From Spirochaetia bacterium (GTDB taxonomy: Bacteria; Spirochaetota; Spirochaetia; PWKH01): 5,088 nt of DNA. The stretch covers positions 1 through 5,088 of the forward strand of contig SKXS01000158.1 in the NCBI GenBank assembly GCA_007128345.1, given 5' to 3'. The position numbers were made by a program, and so were the translations under genes. Within the stretch, counting starts at the first letter, position 1. The number at the start of each line of letters is the position of its first letter. The notes beneath the pieces are model-generated. The model did not search any database. It saw nothing but the letters and a program-made list of their open reading frames with translations, and was not told the DNA's origin. This document shows, in pieces, positions 1 through 5,088 of this stretch.

Positions 1-849
1 AAAGTCAGCCAAGGCATCCATGCAGTATATGCGGGGTGAGAACTCATCTTCCGGGTAGGCGAGCATGAGATGCAGCTTGGCGATCTGCACAGCCAGCCTG
101 TCTGAATCAATCCCGTATATCTCTTGCGGCTGAAGAGAGAAGTGCCTGGCCGCTGCTACCAGGAACTGGCCTGAGCCGCAGCACGGATCAAGAAATCTCA
201 CAACATCACCTGCCGCATCCGAGAATGCCCGGTCAATAAGGGGCTGGGGTGTATAATAGGAGCCGTGGCGTGCTTTCTTTCCGTCTGTCAGCAGCGACTG
301 GTACAGAACCCCGAGAAAATCCGTACCGCTCACCGGTTTGATCAGGGGGTGGATGCATCGGTACCTTTCCGGTTCGTATGTATCTCCCAACGAATCATGC
401 CAATCGGACATGCATGACTGTACGCATCTTCGCCTCCACCGGGTGACCTGTCTGTACGGGCACGTACTGAGGCTGCTGTCCATGCCGGCAGCTTCCTTCT
501 TCTGTAATAACAGGTTCATTGAGGCCAGAAATATAACGGGCTCTATTGCCAAATCATGGTCCTTCATTGCCTGAAGGATGTGACGTATTGATGCGATGAA
601 TTGAGGAGAGCTGTTTGCACCAGATGCAGCGACTGTCCGCATGGCGGATTGTGTTTTATTTGCCCGGGACTGCAGCCTGGGAACCCTGCCTGAGCGGACA
701 TTGTCCATAAGCTTGCGCAGTGAAGCTTCAGAAAGCATCAGCGGTTTGGAGACAGCCGGCTTGATGAGACCCAGTTTTATCCAGTTCCGGAGCGTAGCAG
801 GCGAGATGCCGATTATCCGGGCGGCATGGTCAACAGAGCATAGTTCCAT
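1..849 (-). CDS. N6-adenine-type DNA methyltransferase with N-terminal MerR-like HTH (partial, C-terminus outside window)
   Basis: Reading the minus strand from ATG at 849 gives 283 uninterrupted codons to the window edge. Residues about 4-30 look like a MerR/HTH_17 helix-turn-helix (HAARIIGISPATLRNWIKLG, then LIKP). Residues 180-201 carry the GVLYQSLL and GSYYTP segment (motif X), as in Eco57I-like and type I HsdM-like N6-adenine methyltransferases. DPCCGSGQFL at 221-230 is the SAM-binding motif I, GIDSD at 246-250 fits motif II, and D278 is a candidate motif III residue. The catalytic NPPY motif would lie beyond the edge, so activity cannot be judged. The start is supported by AAAGGA at 861-866, 11 bases upstream, and by a TATAAT box further up. 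The family methylates adenine with S-adenosylmethionine. Whether this one is a restriction-modification enzyme, a fused type IIG enzyme or an orphan regulator is unknown. The segment around residues 130-165 is Cys/Arg-rich and unassigned. Confidence 0.88.
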   Translation of the reverse strand, partial: MELCSVDHAARIIGISPATLRNWIKLGLIKPAVSKPLMLSEASLRKLMDNVRSGRVPRLQSRANKTQSAMRTVAASGANSSPQFIASIRHILQAMKDHDLAIEPVIFLASMNLLLQKKEAAGMDSSLSTCPYRQVTRWRRRCVQSCMSDWHDSLGDTYEPERYRCIHPLIKPVSGTDFLGVLYQSLLTDGKKARHGSYYTPQPLIDRAFSDAAGDVVRFLDPCCGSGQFLVAAARHFSLQPQEIYGIDSDRLAVQIAKLHLMLAYPEDEFSPRIYCMDALADF

Positions 850-887
850 GGCAAGCGGGTTCCTTTCTTTTCAGTTTCCTGTCATGG

Positions 888-896
888 ATTATACCA
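888..896 (-). promoter_or_regulatory. Extended -10 promoter for the methyltransferase gene
   Basis: The minus strand reads TGG-TATAAT: a perfect TATAAT at 893-888 with the TGn extension at 896-894. There is no good -35 hexamer at 16-18 bases, which is tolerated by extended -10 promoters. The predicted start of transcription is near 881, giving a leader of about 32 bases that contains the AAAGGA ribosome site. This suggests the methyltransferase is transcribed independently of the upstream aldolase gene on the same strand, although no clear terminator separates them. Confidence 0.6.
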
Positions 897-954
897 CAGA
901 TCCACTGACCCCAGCTCGAACTGTACAGGCAAGATGTCCATAGTACTTTCTGCA

Positions 955-1989
955 TTACACCTGCAGGTATCCCCTGGACAAGTCAAATCCGTTGGATTCC
1001 ATGGCCGTACGTGCGAGGGATATCAGATCAGTCCCCAGCCGCATCCCGCCGTACAGCATAGGTCCGGGCTTCTGTTCCGCTTCAGGGCCCCAGGCCCTCA
1101 GGTGGTCAAAGAGCTTGTTGGCGTTGGCAAAAGCGTTGCCCGCACCGACTTTGCCGGCCTGCGGGAAGACTTCGTTCACACACGCAGTAATTCTGTTTGA
1201 GAGGGTTTCAGCCTCTTTACGGTCCCCTGCTTCAAGCATCCTGAGGACCTGTCCCAGTTCCCGGGAAAAGGAATTTGCGGTACTCAAAAGGAATCCGTCA
1301 TAGGGGCCTCCGCCAAACTTGTGCCAGTTCGCGTAGCTGCCTTCAGCACCCCGGACGAAGAACACCCCGTGAAAGTCCAGCATACTGAGTGAAACGGTAT
1401 CAGTTCCGCTGGTATCCTTGAACAGGAAGAAGTTCTCGTACTTTTCTGCGAGGTGCTGAACCGTCTCCGGGGCTATCTCATTGCCGGTAACCTGGGGCAG
1501 CTGGTAGAGTGCTGCAGGCACTCCTGTGCGCAGCACCGACTCCAGGCCGCCGCATAGCTGCTTTTGGGTGAGGTTGGAGCCTGCAGGCGGGCATATGGTA
1601 AATCCGGCCACAGCGCATGTGTCCATAGCTGCATGCGCATCGGCTGCACCGGTATGCCTGAGAAGCCAGCGCAAGGTTGAATTGATGGACTCGATGGTCT
1701 CTTCTGCAGTCGGCTTGAGTGCGCCGATGAGCAGATGCTGGCCCAGGGATGTTGATTTCGGCAGCACACCCTCGAGAAGGGAGAGGATATCCTGGTCGCT
1801 CATCTCCCATCCTTCGCCGGTTGAACCGGGGATGAGGATCCCCCTGACTGAAGGAGCAATTTCTTCAAGCAGTGCGTGGAGCCGCTGAATATCTGGAACG
1901 CCGGGTGATGAAAATGGAGTAATGACGGGACACCAGAGGACAGGAATGTCCTGGGGAAACAGTTTCGCATCCAGCGTGTTTCGGGTCAT
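955..1989 (-). CDS. DapA/NanA-superfamily (DHDPS-like) class I aldolase or lyase, substrate unknown
   Basis: The 344-residue protein has the landmarks of the DHDPS/N-acetylneuraminate lyase family, cytoplasmic TIM-barrel enzymes that form a Schiff base with a keto acid, commonly pyruvate. GSTGEG at 55-60 matches the GTTGE loop, Y162 in YQLP matches the catalytic tyrosine of YNxP, and K191 in LFKDTSG is the Schiff-base lysine. RGAEG at 213-217 matches the late glycine loop. It is about 50 residues longer than usual DapA, with extra sequence around 110-130 and at the C-terminus. By my alignment the DapA Tyr107 position is alanine (CPPAGS, 133-138), and the DapA Arg138 position after YQLP is not arginine. 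Both argue against lysine-pathway dapA and for a catabolic aldolase or dehydratase. The start is set by GGGAGG (CCTCCC on the plus strand at 1996-2001), 6 bases upstream. The lipase gene diverges upstream, and the methyltransferase lies 105 bases downstream on the same strand. Confidence 0.88.
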   Translation of the reverse strand: MTRNTLDAKLFPQDIPVLWCPVITPFSSPGVPDIQRLHALLEEIAPSVRGILIPGSTGEGWEMSDQDILSLLEGVLPKSTSLGQHLLIGALKPTAEETIESINSTLRWLLRHTGAADAHAAMDTCAVAGFTICPPAGSNLTQKQLCGGLESVLRTGVPAALYQLPQVTGNEIAPETVQHLAEKYENFFLFKDTSGTDTVSLSMLDFHGVFFVRGAEGSYANWHKFGGGPYDGFLLSTANSFSRELGQVLRMLEAGDRKEAETLSNRITACVNEVFPQAGKVGAGNAFANANKLFDHLRAWGPEAEQKPGPMLYGGMRLGTDLISLARTAMESNGFDLSRGYLQV

Positions 1990-2092
1990 GGAACACCTCC
2001 CTCTCGTATGACAACTCTATCTGAAAATCCTTCCTCTGTGTAGAGCTCGCAGAGAACATAGGGAAGCGGGGAGAGATTTCATGCCGCAGTGG

Positions 2093-2121
2093 TTACCGGA
2101 CAGCTGAGGATCTGGTATACT
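2093..2121 (+). promoter_or_regulatory. TG-extended sigma70-type promoter for the lipase gene
   Basis: TTACCG at 2093-2098 (3 of 6 matches to TTGACA) is followed after 17 bases by TATACT at 2116-2121. TGG at 2113-2115 supplies the TGn extension. Transcription would start near 2128, about 30 bases before the favoured ATG of the lipase gene. It is the best promoter match in the 1990-2158 gap. No equally good promoter was found for the divergent aldolase gene. Confidence 0.55.
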
Positions 2122-2158
2122 TTCAGGTACCCGAGGGCAGGTGAACAGAAGGATGTAC

Positions 2159-3004
2159 ATGCACCAGGACAGTATGGATCATAAAAGTCTACAGAACCGG
2201 ATTGGAGTCCGGGTGCTTCTCGGAATTATCCTCTGCATGATGGTGCTGTCTGCCGGATGTCAGACATTTCCTAAGGGTGAACATGTGTCCCAGCTTTATG
2301 ACGAAGAGTTCCCCTCGGTAGACCTGCTGTATACCTGCTATTCCTTGTGCCTGGCAGTATGGAGGGAACGTGATGCATGGCGGGATACTGGATGGGACCT
2401 GGATTACTTCTCCCACGAACCGACTAATACGCTCGGACTTGCTGTCAGGGATGGCCGGACGATGTATCTGGTATTCAGGTCGTCTCAGGCCCCTGAAGTA
2501 TCCATAGATGCACAGCTCAACTATCAGATCAGGCTGACTCCGCTGTTCTTTACCGATAATCCGCAGTACAAGGCACATAAAGGTATGCTCAGCAGGTATG
2601 AAGGCGTATACGACGAGGTGCATGATCGGGTAAGGGAATTCGAGGGAGACTGCCTCTTTATCATCGGTCACAGCGCAGGGGGTATGGTAGCAACCATCGC
2701 CTTCTTTGACCTGTACCATGCCTACCCAAAACACTGCGTCACCCTGGTGACCTTCGGCACCCCCCGTGTCCTGAATATACGGGCTGCACAGGCGCTTGAA
2801 GAGGCACATGAGCACATGATCCGCGTAGTAATGGGACGTGATTTCTTCGCTTCCATCCCGCCTGCTCTCTTCGGGTATCGGCATGCGGGAAGGCTCATAC
2901 GCATCGGGTCGCAGCCTTTCTGGAAAATCTTTTCGATCAAGGATCACTATCCTGGTTATCAGCATGAACTGCAGAGGCTCTTTGACCTTGCCGGCCAGGA
3001 ATAG
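2159..3004 (+). CDS. Class 3 lipase (Lipase_3 family), predicted lipoprotein
   Basis: The 281-residue protein begins with a positively charged stretch and a hydrophobic segment ending in the lipobox LSAGC, so Cys34 should be lipidated and the enzyme anchored on the membrane or cell surface. The rest matches the alpha/beta-hydrolase class 3 lipases (PF01764), which hydrolyse acylglycerols or other esters. GHSAGG at 170-175 holds the nucleophile Ser172, VTFGTPRV at 197-204 is the typical strand after it, GRDFFASIP puts the acid at Asp228, and DHYPGY gives His263. AHKGML at 139-144 corresponds to the HxGF motif. The usual FRGT near the oxyanion hole is FRSS here (106-109). I chose ATG 2159 because AGAAGGA at 2147-2153 lies 5 bases upstream. 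An in-frame GTG at 2141 would add six residues but has GAGGG only 3 bases away. The substrate is unknown. The gene stands alone, divergent from the aldolase and convergent with the isomerase. Confidence 0.88.
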   Translation: MHQDSMDHKSLQNRIGVRVLLGIILCMMVLSAGCQTFPKGEHVSQLYDEEFPSVDLLYTCYSLCLAVWRERDAWRDTGWDLDYFSHEPTNTLGLAVRDGRTMYLVFRSSQAPEVSIDAQLNYQIRLTPLFFTDNPQYKAHKGMLSRYEGVYDEVHDRVREFEGDCLFIIGHSAGGMVATIAFFDLYHAYPKHCVTLVTFGTPRVLNIRAAQALEEAHEHMIRVVMGRDFFASIPPALFGYRHAGRLIRIGSQPFWKIFSIKDHYPGYQHELQRLFDLAGQE

Positions 3005-3047
3005 GGCACCGATCACTCCTGCCTGGTGGGACGGTCATGCCGGTGCC
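3005..3047. terminator. Inverted repeat in the convergent gap (weak terminator candidate)
   Basis: GGCACCG at 3005-3011 and CGGTGCC at 3041-3047 are perfect 7-base reverse complements flanking a 29-base loop. They lie directly after the lipase stop codon and before the end of the convergent isomerase gene. The position suits a bidirectional terminator, but no T-run follows on either strand and the loop is long, so it is not a canonical intrinsic terminator. Confidence 0.25.
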
Positions 3048-3063
3048 GATGGTCCTTCACAGC

Positions 3064-3738
3064 TCAGATGATAGATGCATAGTCACTTACCAGGAGACGG
3101 TAGGGTGCTTCATCCTCATATATATCGGGGAATCGGTCGATCTGCTCGTAGAAACGGTTGTCCCTGTCATCATCATTGACTGAACTTACCTCTCCGCAGA
3201 GTACCGGCCCATGTCCAGGCAGGGCGTAAAACCGGTGGTACACCCGCTGATCTATGGTGAGGCTTTCACCGGGATCCAGTACCACGGGTGCCCCGGGCTC
3301 AACTGGGATGCTGACTCCGTCCCGTGCAAGAGTAAACGGGTAGTCAGCCAATCCTTCGGTATCGGTTGAAAGAAAGAGCTCAAAGACCAGCTTTCCTCCA
3401 CCCCGGTTGATGATGTCTTCCTGTTTGCTCCAGTGGAAATGAAGGGGTGTCTCCTGTGCTTCCCGGACCATCATGATCTTCTCGGCATAGCATTTTCCCT
3501 GACTGTCAGGTCTGCCGTTGCGCAAGGTAACTAACAGCAGGCCGAACCGGAGGTAATCCCCTTTTCCAAAGTCAGTCAGGTCCCATCCCAGTCTGCCTGA
3601 AAATAGATCTTCGCAGGCTTCATGGTGCTCACGCCATTGCTGAAGATTCCAGCCGCACCATCTGGGAAGGTGCCACTGGTGCTTCTGGAAGAACTGCTCT
3701 GCTTCTTTGATGAACTGGTTTATTTCGCTGCGTTTCAT
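3064..3738 (-). CDS. D-lyxose isomerase (cupin-type sugar isomerase)
   Basis: The 224-residue protein matches the D-lyxose isomerase family (PF07385, formerly DUF1498; YdaE-like) from end to end, with family length. The cytoplasmic, manganese-dependent enzymes interconvert D-lyxose and D-xylulose, and often D-mannose and D-fructose. The family start MKRSEIN and the LGWDLTDFGKGD segment at 50-61 are present. The cupin metal site is visible as His100, His102 and Glu107 in LHFHWSKQEDIINRGGG, plus His168 in VYHRFY. VSSVNDDDRDNRF at 184-196 is also typical. No key residue is missing. The start is supported by AGGAG (CTCCT at 3746-3750 on the plus strand), 7 bases upstream. The gene diverges from a TRAP binding protein gene, sharing a 253-base control region, which suggests the transporter brings in the sugar or a precursor. 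It converges on the lipase gene with a 59-base gap. Confidence 0.93.
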   Translation of the reverse strand: MKRSEINQFIKEAEQFFQKHQWHLPRWCGWNLQQWREHHEACEDLFSGRLGWDLTDFGKGDYLRFGLLLVTLRNGRPDSQGKCYAEKIMMVREAQETPLHFHWSKQEDIINRGGGKLVFELFLSTDTEGLADYPFTLARDGVSIPVEPGAPVVLDPGESLTIDQRVYHRFYALPGHGPVLCGEVSSVNDDDRDNRFYEQIDRFPDIYEDEAPYRLLVSDYASII

Positions 3739-3756
3739 GAACTGGCTCCTGCAGCC

Positions 3757-3765
3757 AGTATAGCA
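3757..3765 (-). promoter_or_regulatory. TGn-extended -10 box close to the isomerase start (alternative promoter)
   Basis: The minus strand reads TGC-TATACT (TATACT at 3762-3757, TGC at 3765-3763), with a TTTCCG hexamer 17 bases upstream. The motif is good, but transcription would start near 3750, right at the AGGAG ribosome site, leaving almost no leader. It is therefore listed as an alternative to the site at 3796-3824. Confidence 0.35.
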
Positions 3766-3786
3766 CCTGCGTCGGAGGACGGAAAG

Positions 3787-3796
3787 GCATGCATGC
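3787..3796. repeat. Palindrome GCATGCATGC, operator candidate on the isomerase side
   Basis: This perfect 10-base palindrome shares the core GCATGCAT with a second palindrome at 3932-3939 in the same intergenic region. It overlaps the predicted transcription start (near 3789) of the isomerase promoter at 3796-3824. A shared regulator site is possible, but the motif is short. Confidence 0.35.
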
Positions 3797-3824
3797 GTAT
3801 ACTATCCATACAAATCTTTGGTAA
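3796..3824 (-). promoter_or_regulatory. Candidate promoter for the D-lyxose isomerase gene
   Basis: On the minus strand TTACCA (3824-3819) and TATACG (3801-3796) are separated by 17 bases. Matches to consensus are moderate (TTACCA 4 of 6, TATACG 4 of 6). Transcription would start near 3789, giving a leader of about 50 bases that includes the AGGAG ribosome site. Confidence 0.4.
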
Positions 3825-3834
3825 GAGTGAGTGT

Positions 3835-3850
3835 ATAATTCTGAAATTAT
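3835..3850. repeat. Inverted repeat ATAATT-CTGA-AATTAT
   Basis: Two perfect 6-base arms surround a 4-base spacer in the middle of the isomerase/TRAP divergent region, just upstream of the predicted isomerase -35 and about 30 bases upstream of the TRAP -35. It is placed where an activator or repressor could act on both promoters. The AT-rich context makes chance occurrence plausible. Confidence 0.3.
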
Positions 3851-3879
3851 TTAGCTTTACATAGTTTTTTATTTTTTTC

Positions 3880-3908
3880 TTGTGTTATACCAAAAAGAAG
3901 GATACAAT
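3880..3908 (+). promoter_or_regulatory. Sigma70-type promoter with T-rich upstream element for the TRAP operon
   Basis: TTGTGT at 3880-3885 and TACAAT at 3903-3908 are separated by exactly 17 bases. The T-rich run at 3865-3878 lies directly upstream of the -35 hexamer, as an UP element would. Transcription is predicted to start near 3915, leaving a leader of about 77 bases before the ATG at 3992. This is the strongest two-part promoter in the window. Confidence 0.6.
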
Positions 3909-3931
3909 TTTTTATGTTTTCCAAGTATTAG

Positions 3932-3939
3932 TGCATGCA
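3932..3939. repeat. Palindrome TGCATGCA, operator candidate on the TRAP side
   Basis: This perfect 8-base palindrome, extended by T to share GCATGCAT with the site at 3787-3796, lies about 17-24 bases after the predicted TRAP transcription start. A repressor bound here could block initiation or early elongation. The spacing between the two copies is about 145 bases. Confidence 0.35.
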
Positions 3940-3991
3940 TCTCAGTAAGGCTGCAATATCTGTTACAGGCAATATACACAAAGGAGGTTTT

Positions 3992-4993
3992 ATGCGTACC
4001 ATGAAGAAAACGAAGTGTTTTATGATCATGTGTCTGATCTTTGTGATGTCAGTTTCGCTTCTGAGCGCAGCAGGGCAGACAGAGACAAGACCGATCGTGC
4101 TGAGGGCAATATCCTTTGCCCCATTGACCCACGTAAATGCAGCGCCTTTTCAGGTGTTCATGGACAGGGTGAATGAACAAGCGGGGGGAGAACTGAGGAT
4201 TGAATACGTTGGAGCAAGTGAAGTTACCCCAATCTATGATCAACCGCAGGCGCTTCGTACAGGTGTATTCGACATGCTCATGACATTCAGCGCAACCCAT
4301 GAATCCCTGCTGCCGCTGACCGGAGGCATGAACCTCGGGAATCTAAATCCTTCCGCATGGCGGGAGAGCGGTGCCCATGATTTTCTTATTGATGAGTTCA
4401 AGACTGAAAATATTATGTTCCTCGGCAGTTTTGCTTCGTACGAAGACGGTAATTATGTGTTCATCAACCAGCCTATAAGCAAGCCTGAAGAACTTGCAGG
4501 AATGCGGTTTGCCGCAGGGCCGACTAATATTCGCGCACTTGCTGCCTGGGGCGGCAGCGGCGTTATGGTGAGCCTTGCAGAGAAGTACAGTGCATTGGAG
4601 AGAAGAATTGTAGACGGTACTGCGGGTGTCATGACGAGTCACTATAATGACAGTTTATATGAAGTTACCCGCTACTGGCTGCCCTACTCACTGAATTCAG
4701 CACTTACCTCGGTTCTGGTGAACCAGGACAAGTGGAACCAGATTCCTGCGCATCTTCAGCAGCTCATGATAGATGTCATGGTAGAATTGGAAGTTGAGAC
4801 TGAACAATCCCTCACTGCAAGCGCCAATGCCATGAAGCAGAAGCTCCTTGATGCAGGCATGATCGTCAATGAATTCTCTCCTGCTGATGCCGAGCGCTTT
4901 CTTGATGTGGCGCTTGGGGCAAAGTGGGCAGAAATTGAGAAGACAGTAGATCCGCAGAAAGTAAGCACATTCAGGGCCTTGCTGAATGAATAA
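3992..4993 (+). CDS. TRAP transporter periplasmic solute-binding protein (DctP family)
   Basis: The 333-residue protein is a DctP-family (PF03480) binding protein, the secreted receptor of a sodium-driven TRAP transporter. Residues 1-27 are a signal peptide (KK, a hydrophobic core, then SLLSAAG) without a lipobox cysteine, so the protein should be free in the periplasm. Family landmarks are the ligand-lobe start RAISFAPLTHVNAAPFQVFMDRV, split as RAISFAP and FMDRV, the QALRTGVFDML segment at 86-96, KPEELAGMRF at 164-173 and YSALERRIVDGTAG at 199-212. In most relatives the segment after the glycine reads K-[IV]-R and that arginine grips a carboxylate; here the sequence is GMRFAAG and the arginine position appears to be Ala174. 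The ligand may therefore not be a simple organic acid. The start at 3992 is fixed by AAGGAGG at 3981-3987, 4 bases upstream; an in-frame ATG at 3935 lacks a ribosome site. The substrate is unknown, but the divergent lyxose isomerase points to sugar metabolism. Confidence 0.92.
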   Translation: MRTMKKTKCFMIMCLIFVMSVSLLSAAGQTETRPIVLRAISFAPLTHVNAAPFQVFMDRVNEQAGGELRIEYVGASEVTPIYDQPQALRTGVFDMLMTFSATHESLLPLTGGMNLGNLNPSAWRESGAHDFLIDEFKTENIMFLGSFASYEDGNYVFINQPISKPEELAGMRFAAGPTNIRALAAWGGSGVMVSLAEKYSALERRIVDGTAGVMTSHYNDSLYEVTRYWLPYSLNSALTSVLVNQDKWNQIPAHLQQLMIDVMVELEVETEQSLTASANAMKQKLLDAGMIVNEFSPADAERFLDVALGAKWAEIEKTVDPQKVSTFRALLNE

Positions 4994-5016
4994 TGGGACT
5001 GCTGGAGGATGAGCAC

Positions 5017-5079
5017 ATGCGCGAGTTCTACATGGGGCAGCACGTATTAGTAAACCGATTGACAGGGAGTACGTCATGA
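5017..5079 (+). CDS. 20-codon mini-ORF, possible coupling leader
   Basis: ATG at 5017 opens a 20-residue frame (MREFYMGQHV, then LVNRLTGSTS) ending with TGA at 5077-5079. GGAGG at 5004-5008 lies 8 bases upstream, so it could be translated. Its stop overlaps the ATG of the following gene in an ATGA arrangement, the classic layout for translational coupling. The peptide itself resembles nothing I recognise, and it may exist only to deliver ribosomes to the next gene. It could also be chance in an 82-base gap. Confidence 0.35.
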   Translation: MREFYMGQHVLVNRLTGSTS

Positions 5080-5088
5080 AACAGGAAA
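5076..5088 (+). CDS. Start of the next gene, probably the TRAP small membrane subunit (partial)
   Basis: ATG at 5076 is followed by four codons (MKQE) before the window ends. AGGGAG at 5064-5069 lies 6 bases upstream, a good ribosome site. In TRAP operons the binding protein gene is usually followed by dctQ (small membrane subunit) and dctM (large subunit), so by position this is the likely identity. The sequence shown is too short to confirm it. Confidence 0.5.

Noticed and set aside
338..943. Plus-strand open frames of 78 and 100 codons over the left region
   Set aside because: They lie opposite the methyltransferase frame, which has recognisable SAM-binding motifs and is open from 849 to the window edge. 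The plus frames show no family features.
1473..1888. Three open frames of about 98-120 codons inside the aldolase gene, on both strands
   Set aside because: They overlap the DHDPS-like frame, which carries the catalytic motifs. Their composition looks like out-of-frame translation.
2033..2056. Short inverted repeat CTCTG/CAGAG between the aldolase and lipase genes
   Set aside because: Only five bases per arm with an 11-base loop; too weak to call an operator or a hairpin.
2189..3016. A 275-codon open frame on the minus strand covering the lipase gene
   Set aside because: The plus-strand frame has a complete lipobox and class 3 lipase triad motifs. The antisense translation resembles no family I know and has no good ribosome site, so it is a shadow.
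3864..3879. T-rich run resembling a terminator tail
   Set aside because: No GC-rich hairpin precedes it and no plus-strand gene ends upstream. It fits better as an AT-rich element above the TRAP -35 box.
3935..3991. In-frame upstream ATG that would lengthen the TRAP binding protein by 19 residues
   Set aside because: It has no ribosome site. AAGGAGG lies 4 bases before ATG 3992, and the later start gives a normal signal peptide.
5059..5064. Perfect TTGACA hexamer near the right edge
   Set aside because: No -10-like sequence occurs at 16-18 bases within the visible sequence, and it sits inside an apparent operon just before a start codon.

Overview
The window looks like a piece of a bacterial chromosome with roughly balanced base composition, strong AGGAGG-type ribosome binding sites and sigma70-like promoters. 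The short hydrophobic leader ending in AAGQTE on the TRAP binding protein, the lipoprotein lipase and the mix of carbohydrate genes remind me of free-living or gut spirochaetes. That assignment is an inference from style; no taxonomic marker gene is present.

Layout. (1) Bases 1-849, minus strand: the N-terminal 283 codons of an N6-adenine-type DNA methyltransferase, cut by the window edge. It begins with a MerR-like helix-turn-helix and has its own extended -10 promoter in the 105-base gap upstream. (2) Bases 955-1989, minus: an aldolase of the DHDPS/NanA (DapA) superfamily that keeps the Schiff-base lysine but lacks two residues typical of true DapA. (3) Bases 2159-3004, plus: a class 3 lipase lipoprotein, divergent from the aldolase and preceded by a TG-extended -10 promoter. 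(4) Bases 3064-3738, minus: a D-lyxose isomerase of the cupin type, convergent with the lipase. (5) Bases 3992-4993, plus: the periplasmic binding protein of a TRAP transporter, divergent from the isomerase across a 253-base AT-rich control region. It is followed by a 20-codon mini-ORF that overlaps, by ATGA, the start of a further gene cut by the right edge, by position probably the TRAP membrane subunit.

How they may work together. The isomerase and the TRAP genes share one divergent control region in which an 8-base GCATGCAT palindrome core occurs near each predicted transcription start. This suggests co-regulated uptake and first-step catabolism of a sugar or sugar derivative. The DapA-superfamily aldolase could belong to the same metabolic theme, but it is separated by the lipase gene and there is no direct link. 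The methyltransferase and the lipase look functionally independent of the rest.

No tRNA, rRNA, CRISPR array, insertion sequence or attachment site was seen. No gene-free stretch exceeds 300 bases. Nothing here is a clearly new system; the most interesting items are the HTH-methyltransferase fusion, the TRAP binding protein with an alanine where the signature arginine is expected, the divergent sugar control region and the coupled mini-ORF.
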